A stretch of DNA of 64,000 nucleotides, from the NCBI RefSeq assembly GCF_030644205.1, contig NZ_CP128647.1:1302001-1366000 (forward strand), written 5' to 3'. The notes beneath the pieces were generated by a model. It saw only the letters and a list, made by a program, of their open reading frames with translations. It did no database searches and had not been told where the DNA came from. The DNA is from Mogibacterium neglectum. GTDB taxonomy: Bacteria > Bacillota > Clostridia > Peptostreptococcales > Anaerovoracaceae. The translations under genes were made by a program, and so were the position numbers. Below, in pieces: positions 8,580 to 15,472 of the stretch; position 1 is the stretch's first letter; each line of letters starts with the position of its first letter.

Positions 8580-10439
8580 TTAGTCGTACTTTTCCTTTCT
8601 CTTTTCACTGATTGGAAGTGACTGCTCGTTCTCAACGAGTTCCATCTTAGCGCCAGTAGCTTTCTCAATGAGCTCAACGTTGTTGTTCTTAACATTTACG
8701 TTGTAGGTTCTCTCTGGAGCCTTAACTTCTTCGCCAGCCATCTTAGCCTTCAGCATAGCAAGTCCACGGATAGCATCCTCTGTGCAGAGTGTGTTGCAAG
8801 CAAGAACTTCGTTCTCGATTCCGGACATGGACTTGTTGTTGTCGATCATTGCATCGCAGTACTTGTTTCCTGTTACGAGAGCACCCTGTACAGCACAGAA
8901 TGAGAATCCAACAACTGGAATTCCTCTCTTACCAATCTGCTCGATGTGGGAAGTGAAGTCAACGTGGTTGTTTCCGAATCCTTCTGTTGTAACGAATGCA
9001 CCATCAACGTCCATTGACTCAACCATCTGACCAAGTCTTCTGGATACATAGAACTTGTCGGCATTAGCCTGAGGTGATCCAACGAAGATAACACCTACTA
9101 CGTCGATGTCTTCATCATGTACTGACTCAAGAACTAGTGGCTCTCTCCAGTAGTGTCTGGACATTTCCTTTGAAGCAGGTCCGATACAAGTTAGAGCGTG
9201 GATACAACCATCTAGCACCTCGAGTGGGTTAGCCATTACCGGAACGTTACCAAGGTCAACGTTTGGCTTAGCTCCTAGTACGCCTACAGGATCGTTAGGG
9301 AATAGGAAGTTGTCGTGCATAGCACCCTGTCCCATGATTTCCTTAACGATAACAACCTTCTTCTTTCCAGGGTGTCTTGTCTGCTTAAGAACCTGCTCCT
9401 CTGATGGAGTAACATCCTTAAGATCTCTCTTCATAGCTTCTCTGATCTCAGAAACTACGTGGTCTACAGCAGTATGAACTGCGATAGGTCCCGGTCTTTC
9501 CATGTTCTTTAGGTTGTCGATAACTGCGTGAGCAATAATCATAATCTCACCCTTATCAACAGCTCCTGGACGACCCCACATCATGTTCTCGTCAATGTAT
9601 CCCTCGGATGAACCGAACTCACCAACCTGAACACCTTCTTCTGTAATACCAGTTACGACCATTACTACACCATCAAGAACCTGAGTAACGCCTTCACCAA
9701 GTCCCATATCGGAATCTGCCTTTGTAGCAATTGGCTGGATGTCCATTACTGTCTCTGTGTATACGTGGTAATCATCTGGTGTGATTAGACTAAGCTCAAG
9801 AGACTGTACTAGCTTCTGTGCTTCAGCACCCTCTGTAGCTGCGCTCTTACGAACGTAGAGAGTATCTCCCTCAATCTTAGTCTCGTCTCCAAGAACAACC
9901 TTGTTGATCTTGTAGTGCTTTCTTGTCATCTCTCTTAGAACAGTCTCAGTATGCTCTTCAACCGGAGCTGCTGCTACTGCTGCTGGAGCTGCTGTTGCTA
10001 CTGTCTGAGCTGGAGCTACAACGCCACCACCAAGTCCTGCTGGGAGCTCGATGTCGATGTTCTTTCCCTCTCCGATGTGTAGCTTGATTGTTCCTATTGC
10101 TGCAACTGAAGCTACTGGAGCTGCTGCCGCAGCTGGAGCCTCCTCTACTTCAGCAACTGGAGCCTCTTCCTCTGCAACCTCATCAGCATCGTACTTATCA
10201 ACGATGTCTGCTGTGATTGGAGTTAAAGAATCAACAGTTTTAGTTAGTTTCGATCCGTTTAGTACCTGACCGAGCTTGAGAGCGCCATCGACATTCAGCA
10301 GACCAGAATCAATTAGATCTGGGAAAATTGCTGGATCTTCGAAGTTAGCAGGCTCAAGAACGGTTCCTTCTTCTGCTCTGCAGCATAGTACCGCTGGGTC
10401 GTTCGCATGTTGTTTAGCTGTTTCAGCTGTGATTGACAT
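8580..10439 (-). CDS. prdA: D-proline reductase proprotein PrdA
   Basis: 619 residues. PrdA is made as a proprotein and cleaved at a cysteine to give an N-terminal chain of about 45 kDa and a C-terminal chain of about 23 kDa with a pyruvoyl cofactor. The site is visible as HALT-CIGPASKEM with Cys418 (codon 9186-9188), giving chains of 417 and 202 residues that fit those masses. The first 84 residues contain VLCCRAEEG and KLGQVLNGSKLTKTVDSLTP. An Ala/Pro/Val/Glu-rich flexible linker follows at about residues 90-110, then a short domain ending IELPAGLGGG, a second linker, and the middle domain with EFGSSEG and PGKKKVVIVKEIMGQGAM. The ATG has an AAGGAGG site. It lies 110 bases after prdC in the same direction. 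Confidence 0.96.
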   Translation of the reverse strand: MSITAETAKQHANDPAVLCCRAEEGTVLEPANFEDPAIFPDLIDSGLLNVDGALKLGQVLNGSKLTKTVDSLTPITADIVDKYDADEVAEEEAPVAEVEEAPAAAAAPVASVAAIGTIKLHIGEGKNIDIELPAGLGGGVVAPAQTVATAAPAAVAAAPVEEHTETVLREMTRKHYKINKVVLGDETKIEGDTLYVRKSAATEGAEAQKLVQSLELSLITPDDYHVYTETVMDIQPIATKADSDMGLGEGVTQVLDGVVMVVTGITEEGVQVGEFGSSEGYIDENMMWGRPGAVDKGEIMIIAHAVIDNLKNMERPGPIAVHTAVDHVVSEIREAMKRDLKDVTPSEEQVLKQTRHPGKKKVVIVKEIMGQGAMHDNFLFPNDPVGVLGAKPNVDLGNVPVMANPLEVLDGCIHALTCIGPASKEMSRHYWREPLVLESVHDEDIDVVGVIFVGSPQANADKFYVSRRLGQMVESMDVDGAFVTTEGFGNNHVDFTSHIEQIGKRGIPVVGFSFCAVQGALVTGNKYCDAMIDNNKSMSGIENEVLACNTLCTEDAIRGLAMLKAKMAGEEVKAPERTYNVNVKNNNVELIEKATGAKMELVENEQSLPISEKRKEKYD

Positions 10440-10549
10440 ATCGATCTTCCTCCTTAAAAATATTGCCTTTGCAAATGCAAAATTTTATATATTTACTCCG
10501 TCCATGCTTCATGCGATCGGGCACATGAAACACTCGGATTAAATATCAA

Positions 10550-11896
10550 CTAGTTGTTCTCAACGTTATCTACTACGTTAAGATCCTGATCAACCTGCTT
10601 AGAAACTCTCAGAGTTCTATATAGTGGATGATCTACCGCTCTCATGATGTGGTCTGTCTGGTGAATTACCTTTAGACCCATCTTAGGTCCAGAAGCCATT
10701 ACAGTGTTCGAACAATCTGAACAGTTTCCGATAATAATGTATTCACACTTATCCTTCTTAAACTGTAGGTTGTTTGATACCTGACCTGGGCAATTTCCTG
10801 GTCTCTCACACTTCCTTGTGCCATTAGGCATCTCCTGTGCCTGCTTGCAGTAGCAGAGTGACACTTCCTTTGCATTGTACTTCTTGCAAAGCTCCTGCAT
10901 TCTCTCATAGTTTCCACCACATGCGCAAACGAGAATCCCCATGCTTGCTCCATGTAAATCCATGAATGGCATGGAAACTAGGATAGCTCCTGTTGTCTTT
11001 GTGATAGGTGCATCTAATGTTGTTGATTTACCAGTGAAGGCACCACCCATTACGATTTCACCATACTCACCGTCAATTCCACCAGCTCTCTCGATTAGAG
11101 CACCAACGCTTGTACCAACTGGAACGTCCATGAACACATGTGCATCGTGCCCACCGTTTAGCTTACCTCTAACTGTGAGGTGCTTTAGGAATGATGGCTT
11201 TCTCTCATCTACAGCCTCAGCTACTCTTGAGCAAGTCTCACTGTTGATTACAACAGACTTAGCTGCTGACGGAAGCTGGCTTGGCTCTAGCTCAATTCCT
11301 AGACATTCTCTTACTACAGCTCTTTCTTCTCCCATTGGGTAGATATCTGGTAGAAGATGTCTAGTGATATTTGGCTCATCCTTGAGACATTCGTCTAGGA
11401 TTTCAACCGCCTTACGATTCTTCTTCTTAATAGCAAAGATTGCCTTATCTGCTCCGGAGATTTCCATACAGAGCTTAACTCCACGGATAACTTTCTCTGG
11501 TTCTTCCTCAATCTGCTGAATGTTATGCTTTAGTCCAGGCTCGCACTCAGAAGCATTTACAAGGATGTAACCACCATCCTCAAAATGAGCATCTAGCTTT
11601 ACTGCAGTAGGGAATCCAGCTCCGCCCATTCCTACAACTCCAGCAGCCCTAACCATCTCAAGAGGAGTTCCTTCTTCAATAGGAACGAACTCGTCCTTCT
11701 GCTCTTCATCAGGCTTAATAACAATCATCTCGTCTGTTATTTCTTCAACAACACCGTAAGCGCTGGAGAAGATATTTGCGCCGAGACCTGTTGGTTCTGC
11801 AATGAGGGTTCCCTTCTTAACTTTGTCACCAACTTTAACAATTGGAGCACAAGGTTTACCTACATGCTGTCTCAACAAAATCTGCAAATTTTCCAT
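10550..11896 (-). CDS. prdC: Proline reductase-associated electron transfer protein PrdC (RnfC-like)
   Basis: 448 residues. The N-terminal half resembles RnfC/NqrF-type proteins: a biotinyl-like KVGDKVKKGTLIAEP segment and the FMN/NADH-binding-like stretch GVVGMGGAGFPTAVKL with NASECEPG. The C-terminal third is cysteine-rich (VCACGG, LCYCKQ, KCERPGNCPG, NCSDCSN), suggesting iron-sulfur or dithiol centres. PrdC is thought to feed electrons to proline reductase. In some clostridia PrdC is reported to contain selenocysteine; here the whole frame is open with no TGA, so that residue must be Cys or another sense codon. First gene of the minus-strand prd unit, with AAGGAGAG before its ATG and a divergent promoter region upstream. 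Confidence 0.92.
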   Translation of the reverse strand: MENLQILLRQHVGKPCAPIVKVGDKVKKGTLIAEPTGLGANIFSSAYGVVEEITDEMIVIKPDEEQKDEFVPIEEGTPLEMVRAAGVVGMGGAGFPTAVKLDAHFEDGGYILVNASECEPGLKHNIQQIEEEPEKVIRGVKLCMEISGADKAIFAIKKKNRKAVEILDECLKDEPNITRHLLPDIYPMGEERAVVRECLGIELEPSQLPSAAKSVVINSETCSRVAEAVDERKPSFLKHLTVRGKLNGGHDAHVFMDVPVGTSVGALIERAGGIDGEYGEIVMGGAFTGKSTTLDAPITKTTGAILVSMPFMDLHGASMGILVCACGGNYERMQELCKKYNAKEVSLCYCKQAQEMPNGTRKCERPGNCPGQVSNNLQFKKDKCEYIIIGNCSDCSNTVMASGPKMGLKVIHQTDHIMRAVDHPLYRTLRVSKQVDQDLNVVDNVENN

Positions 11897-11997
11897 GACA
11901 CAGTCTCTCCTTAAATATTTTTGACTCTACAAATCATTAATGCGTATCGTTCGAAAAGCCACACAAATAAAGGTAATGCGCACTCTTTTCTAGATTG

Positions 11998-12026
11998 ATG
12001 ATAACATAACGATTTATTTATTTCAA
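11998..12026 (-). promoter_or_regulatory. Likely sigma-A promoter of prdC
   Basis: On the minus strand TTGAAA (12021-12026) and TATCAT (11998-12003) are 17 bases apart. This would start transcription near 11991, about 95 bases before prdC. Confidence 0.55.
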
Positions 12027-12040
12027 TGATAATTGTTAGA

Positions 12041-12067
12041 TTATCTATTGAGTTTTTCAATAGATAA
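12041..12067. repeat. Perfect 11-base inverted repeat, candidate operator in the prdC-prdF region
   Basis: Arms TTATCTATTGA (12041-12051) and TCAATAGATAA (12057-12067) are separated by five bases. It lies 15 bases upstream of the prdC -35 box and more than 200 bases upstream of the prdF promoter. There is no adjacent T run, so it looks like a protein-binding site rather than a terminator. A related half-site, CAATGATAAT, occurs at 12024-12033. Confidence 0.6.
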
Positions 12068-12278
12068 ATTTCTGTCATATCGCATATCTGTTTATACACT
12101 ATCTGCCTTTTTTTGTCATGTTTTTTTATCAGTAATTTTTATCGATACAAAAGCTTTATTATATTTTCTTGATAATCAATTCACAACATTTCCGTTAAAA
12201 CAAGATTGTTTCAGTGTATTTGAACTTACACCTATATTATCTGTATATTAATTTTAGTTATATGCATTTGTTATATTA

Positions 12279-12307
12279 TTGACTTTTAATATTTACTGCT
12301 CTATAGT
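12279..12307 (+). promoter_or_regulatory. Promoter of prdF
   Basis: TTGACT (12279-12284) and TATAGT (12302-12307) are separated by 17 bases, with transcription expected near 12314, about 50 bases before the prdF start. Confidence 0.75.
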
Positions 12308-12364
12308 TTACTTAGGTGGCGATTATTTATTTTTATACTTATGTAACCTAAGGAGGTACATGAT

Positions 12365-13405
12365 ATGACACTAACTGCTAAGATTGATTACACTAAGTAC
12401 ACTGACGCTATCAGAACTATAGAAGCTCACACTGAAGGTGAGTACTGCAGAGTAGCTCTTGATTGCCCAGAGACAGAAGGTAATACAATGATTGAGAGAA
12501 AACATTACCTCGAAGAGCATTACGATTACGTAAGAACTGCTCTCATGTTCGAGCCTCGCGGACACCACGATATGTTCGGTGCTTTCGTTGTAGAACCTTG
12601 CAATAAGGAAGCTGATTTTGGAGTATTCTTCATGGATGGAGGTGGATACCTCAACATGTGCGGACACTGCACAATCGGTGTTGTTACTGCAATTCTTGAA
12701 GGTGGTCTAATGGAGATGAAGGAACCTCAGACTGAGGTTGTTTTAGAAGCTCCTGCTGGTATCATCAAGACAGTCGCTGATGTTAAGGATGGTAAGGTTA
12801 CCGGTGTAACACTTACAAACGTTCCTTCATTTAGATACAAGAAGGATCTTCATGTTGAGTTTGAGGGCAAGGATGTTGTATATGACATCTGCTTCGGTGG
12901 TTCTTTCTTCGCTCTTGTTGATACAGAGAAGAACTTCGGAATCAAGGTTGGTCCTGACACAGCTGGCTTCCTAACAAGATTCTCAAGTTTCATGCTACAG
13001 GAAGTTAACAAGACCGTTTCCATACAGCACCCTGAGCTTGATATCACATCTGTAGACCTAGTTGAGAACTACTCAACAACAGATACTCCAGATGCCGATC
13101 TACGTAACCTCGTAGTATTTGGAGACCCTGCAGATCCTCAGCTAGACAGATCCCCATGCGGAACTGGTACATCAGCTAAGATGTCCCTACTACACGCACT
13201 TGGAGAGCTTCCTGTTGGTAAGGAATTCGTTTATGAGTCATTTATCGGAACTAAGTTCTACGGCATGATTCAGAGCGAGACAAAGGTTGGCGAGTTCGAT
13301 GCAATCGTGCCTCAGGTAAAGGGTGGTGCATATCTCTGCGGAGAAGCTACTTGGTTTATAGATCCAGACGATGCTCTAGGAAAGGGATTCGTAGTTCCTA
13401 AATAA
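12365..13405 (+). CDS. prdF: Proline racemase PrdF
   Basis: 346 residues. A cofactor-independent racemase interconverting L- and D-proline, which supplies D-proline to PrdA/PrdB. Both catalytic cysteines are present: Cys99 in MCGHCTIG and Cys265 in DRSPCGTGTSAK, the standard two-base pair of this family. An AAGGAGG site precedes the ATG. It is transcribed divergently from prdC and ends at a strong terminator shared in position with the convergent orphan PrdA N-domain gene. The cysteine motifs fit proline racemase equally to hydroxyproline epimerase, but the prd context settles it as proline racemase. Confidence 0.96.
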   Translation: MTLTAKIDYTKYTDAIRTIEAHTEGEYCRVALDCPETEGNTMIERKHYLEEHYDYVRTALMFEPRGHHDMFGAFVVEPCNKEADFGVFFMDGGGYLNMCGHCTIGVVTAILEGGLMEMKEPQTEVVLEAPAGIIKTVADVKDGKVTGVTLTNVPSFRYKKDLHVEFEGKDVVYDICFGGSFFALVDTEKNFGIKVGPDTAGFLTRFSSFMLQEVNKTVSIQHPELDITSVDLVENYSTTDTPDADLRNLVVFGDPADPQLDRSPCGTGTSAKMSLLHALGELPVGKEFVYESFIGTKFYGMIQSETKVGEFDAIVPQVKGGAYLCGEATWFIDPDDALGKGFVVPK

Positions 13406-13434
13406 TATATTAAATATGATTTATATTCATAATA

Positions 13435-13469
13435 AATAAGGGCTGTAAATGTCAGCCCTTATTTTTTAT
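13435..13469 (+). terminator. Terminator of prdF
   Basis: Arms AATAAGGGCTG (13435-13445) and CAGCCCTTATT (13453-13463), a 7-base loop, then a T-rich tail. Confidence 0.93.
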
Positions 13470-13483
13470 TGTAATCCTATTAT

Positions 13484-13514
13484 ATAAAATAAAGAGCCAG
13501 ACTAAGCCTGGCTC
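13484..13514 (-). terminator. Terminator of the orphan PrdA N-domain gene
   Basis: Arms GAGCCAG (13494-13500) and CTGGCTC (13508-13514). Read on the minus strand it is followed by TTTATTTTAT. Confidence 0.82.
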
Positions 13515-13558
13515 AAAGGAGTTGATCAATTATCTATCTATGCGGTTAAAAAATGGTT

Positions 13559-13981
13559 CTAAACTGGGAACTCGATTGCTATGTCTTTGCCCTCCCCGAT
13601 ATAGAGCTTAACAACGCCGCCAACAACCGACATGTTAACGTTCTGTACTTGTCCATCAATTGAAGGTTCTGTTATTGCACCTGCTTCAGATATTTCATCA
13701 GTTTCTTCAGCAGCCTCATTAACTTCTTCATCATATTTATCAACGATATCTGGAGTAATTGGAGTTAGGGAATCAACGGTCTTCGTTAGCTTTGATCCGT
13801 TGAGCACCTGTCCAAGCTTAAGCGCTCCATCTATGTTAAGTAGTCCAGTATCAATTAGATCAGGAAAAATCGCCGGATCTTCAAAGTTTGCCGGAGTTAA
13901 CTCAGTTCCCTCCTCTGCTCTGCAGCATAGAACCGCAGGGTCATTCTTATGCTCTTGCGCTGTTTCAGCTGTAATTGACAT
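13559..13981 (-). CDS. Stand-alone PrdA N-terminal domain protein
   Basis: 140 residues, homologous only to the N-terminal domain of PrdA. The first 84 residues differ from PrdA at 8 positions by my count, including the intact VLCCRAEEG and KLGQVLNGSKLTKTVDSLTP blocks. An acidic linker follows, and the protein ends KLYIGEGKDIAIEFPV, matching the end of the PrdA N-domain (KLHIGEGKNIDIELPAG). The ATG at 13979-13981 aligns with the PrdA start and has GGAGG eight bases upstream; the longer frame starting at 13996 merely includes that site. Many third codon positions differ from prdA while the protein is kept, so it appears to be under selection rather than a decaying fragment. It has its own terminator. 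Function unknown; perhaps a scaffold or a partner for PrdD and PrdE. Confidence 0.88.
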   Translation of the reverse strand: MSITAETAQEHKNDPAVLCCRAEEGTELTPANFEDPAIFPDLIDTGLLNIDGALKLGQVLNGSKLTKTVDSLTPITPDIVDKYDEEVNEAAEETDEISEAGAITEPSIDGQVQNVNMSVVGGVVKLYIGEGKDIAIEFPV

Positions 13982-14049
13982 TACATACACCTCCATAAAT
14001 TTTCATCTTCATTACGTTAATGAGACTACCACCTAAGGCTTTTAATCTC

Positions 14050-14078
14050 AATAGATTTACCTATAGTTAAAATCTATT
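14050..14078. repeat. Inverted repeat upstream of the orphan PrdA N-domain gene
   Basis: Arms AATAGATTT (14050-14058) and AAATCTATT (14070-14078), 11-base spacer. The half-site CAATAGAT is shared with the inverted repeat at 12041-12067. Confidence 0.5.
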
Positions 14079-14145
14079 TGAAGATGTTCTATTATTAGAG
14101 ATTTAAAATTGAAATAATCAATATATAGGCATAAGCCTTGCCTGC

Positions 14146-14187
14146 AAAAATCAAAATACTGCAACTCCACTGAGTTGCAGTATTTTG
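14146..14187 (-). terminator. Terminator of the tRNA-Arg gene
   Basis: A perfect 16-base stem (14152-14167 with 14172-14187, loop CACT) lies directly after the tRNA 3' end on the minus strand and is followed by ATTTTTG. Confidence 0.9.
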
Positions 14188-14189
14188 TG

Positions 14190-14266
14190 TGGTGCGCCCA
14201 CAGGGACTCGAACCCCGAACCTTCACATTCGTAGTGTGACGCTCTATCCAATTGCGCTATAGGCGC
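14190..14266 (-). tRNA. tRNA-Arg, anticodon ACG
   Basis: The cloverleaf can be drawn completely on the minus strand. The acceptor GCGCCTA pairs with TGGGCGC. A D arm with AATTGGATA and an anticodon stem TCACA/TGTGA around CTACGAA (anticodon ACG) are present. The T arm carries GGTTCGAGTCC-type sequence. The discriminator A is followed by an encoded CCA. With A34 likely converted to inosine it would read CGN arginine codons. It is followed by a strong terminator. Confidence 0.96.
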
Positions 14267-14339
14267 TCAAAGCACTACACCAATTTAACATGGTATGGTG
14301 CTGTTGTCAAGTGAATTCAATGGTTTTGCAAGCCTATCT

Positions 14340-15167
14340 TTAAAATTTACTCTTCTGACTGCGTGCCACGATACCGAGCATTATGTCCCTTGGCACTAGC
14401 TTCGAAGCAATTGCAGCTACTCTTACCATCATATTAGGAATAATTATTATCTTACCCTTATCCGCTTCGTCGATGCAATACGATACACATTCACGCGCAG
14501 TTATCCCCTTGAGTGAGAATTTAACGTTTGCAACATCGTTAAACTCTGTATTTACCGGTCCCGGGCAGAGCGCATGAATCTGAACGTGGCTACCAAGTCG
14601 TTTCAGTTCTTCTGCAAGTGCATTTGTAAGAGATACTACATATGACTTTGTCGCATAATACGTCGCCATATAAGGTCCACCAGGCATAAGCCCAGCAACA
14701 GAACCTACATTGATAATATGACCATAATCACGCTCTATAAAATGAGGCATCAGCTGATGAGCGATATAGTGAAGAGCTCTAACATTGACGTCTATCATGT
14801 TAAGATCAGTCGAAATGTCGCTCTTATCAAATCTCCCAACTGCACCAAAGCCAGCATTATTGATTAGAATATCTAGAGGCATATTTTGCTTGGACTTAAG
14901 ATGCCGAACAAGTTCGGCACATTCGTTTAAATCCGTTAAATCTGCTGTTATGCACTCGCAATCTACATGATAATCACTTGTGAGTTCTTGCCCAAGGTCA
15001 ACGAGCCTTTCCTCTCTTCTTGCAACTAAGATAACCGAATACCCTTCGACTGCAAGCTGGCGTGCAAACTCTGCGCCTATACCTGAGCTCGCCCCAGTTA
15101 TACAAGCAAGTCCACTAGACGACTTGGTATATTGCTTATTGGGAATACTAATAGTCTGCACTTTCAT
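14340..15167 (-). CDS. Short-chain dehydrogenase/reductase (SDR) family protein
   Basis: 275 residues. A classical SDR: cofactor loop TGASSGIG at residues 24-31, the NAG motif in NNAGFGAVG, an active-site serine in VGSVAGL, and the catalytic Y-x-x-x-K in YYATKSYV. The PG motif follows in CPGPVNTEF. The arginine-rich VARREERL stretch after the second strand suggests NADPH preference, which is inference. The substrate is unknown. Its ATG overlaps the stop codon of a 33-residue membrane peptide gene (TAATG), implying translational coupling. The residues after the Rossmann core (IIIPNMMVRVAAI) are hydrophobic, so the enzyme may associate with the membrane. Confidence 0.93.
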   Translation of the reverse strand: MKVQTISIPNKQYTKSSSGLACITGASSGIGAEFARQLAVEGYSVILVARREERLVDLGQELTSDYHVDCECITADLTDLNECAELVRHLKSKQNMPLDILINNAGFGAVGRFDKSDISTDLNMIDVNVRALHYIAHQLMPHFIERDYGHIINVGSVAGLMPGGPYMATYYATKSYVVSLTNALAEELKRLGSHVQIHALCPGPVNTEFNDVANVKFSLKGITARECVSYCIDEADKGKIIIIPNMMVRVAAIASKLVPRDIMLGIVARSQKSKF

Positions 15168-15268
15168 TAGAACCTATTTCTCCTATTATTCTTATATAGC
15201 AACATGAAATAGTAAATGCATAAAGCGAACAGAAATCCGCCAAGCACAACACTTATTATGCGAATCAT
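15167..15268 (-). CDS. 33-residue single-pass membrane peptide coupled to the SDR gene
   Basis: A short frame encoding MIRIISVVLGGFLFALCIYY followed by FMLLYKNNRRNRF. It has one hydrophobic helix of about 22 residues and a positively charged C-terminus, which predicts an N-out, C-in single-pass peptide. GAAGG lies 7 bases before the ATG at 15266-15268. Its TAA stop overlaps the ATG of the SDR gene as TAATG. The good ribosome site, the coherent membrane topology and the exact coupling make it likely to be translated. Function unknown. It could tether or regulate the SDR, or simply aid its translation. Confidence 0.65.
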   Translation of the reverse strand: MIRIISVVLGGFLFALCIYYFMLLYKNNRRNRF

Positions 15269-15472
15269 AGTAGCACCTTCTTTCTATTGTTAGTATTTAT
15301 GACACTTACATGCAGTGCAATTGTCTGGTTACCGGAAAGACATTTATCCAACTTGGGTAGCTTCTAAGCAGTATTCATACCGCTTGGCATATCATCTATA
15401 ATTTCAAGATTAATATACATTCCTGTTGAATATCATCTAGTTATAGAAGGGGGTTTCCTCTATTGATGTCAT

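Larger units (their letters stand above)
11897..12364. other. Divergent control region between prdC and prdF
   Basis: 468 bases, very AT-rich, no convincing coding frame. It holds a minus-strand promoter for prdC, a plus-strand promoter for prdF, and a perfect 11-base inverted repeat between them, each listed separately. I searched both strands for a sigma-54 -24/-12 element (GG, 10 bases, GC) because proline reductase operons elsewhere use the sigma-54 activator PrdR, and found none. No riboswitch-like fold was recognised. Confidence 0.8.

Noticed and set aside
11897-12364. A sigma-54 promoter for the prd genes
   Set aside because: No GG-N10-GC element was found on either strand; sigma-A type boxes with 17-base spacing are present instead.
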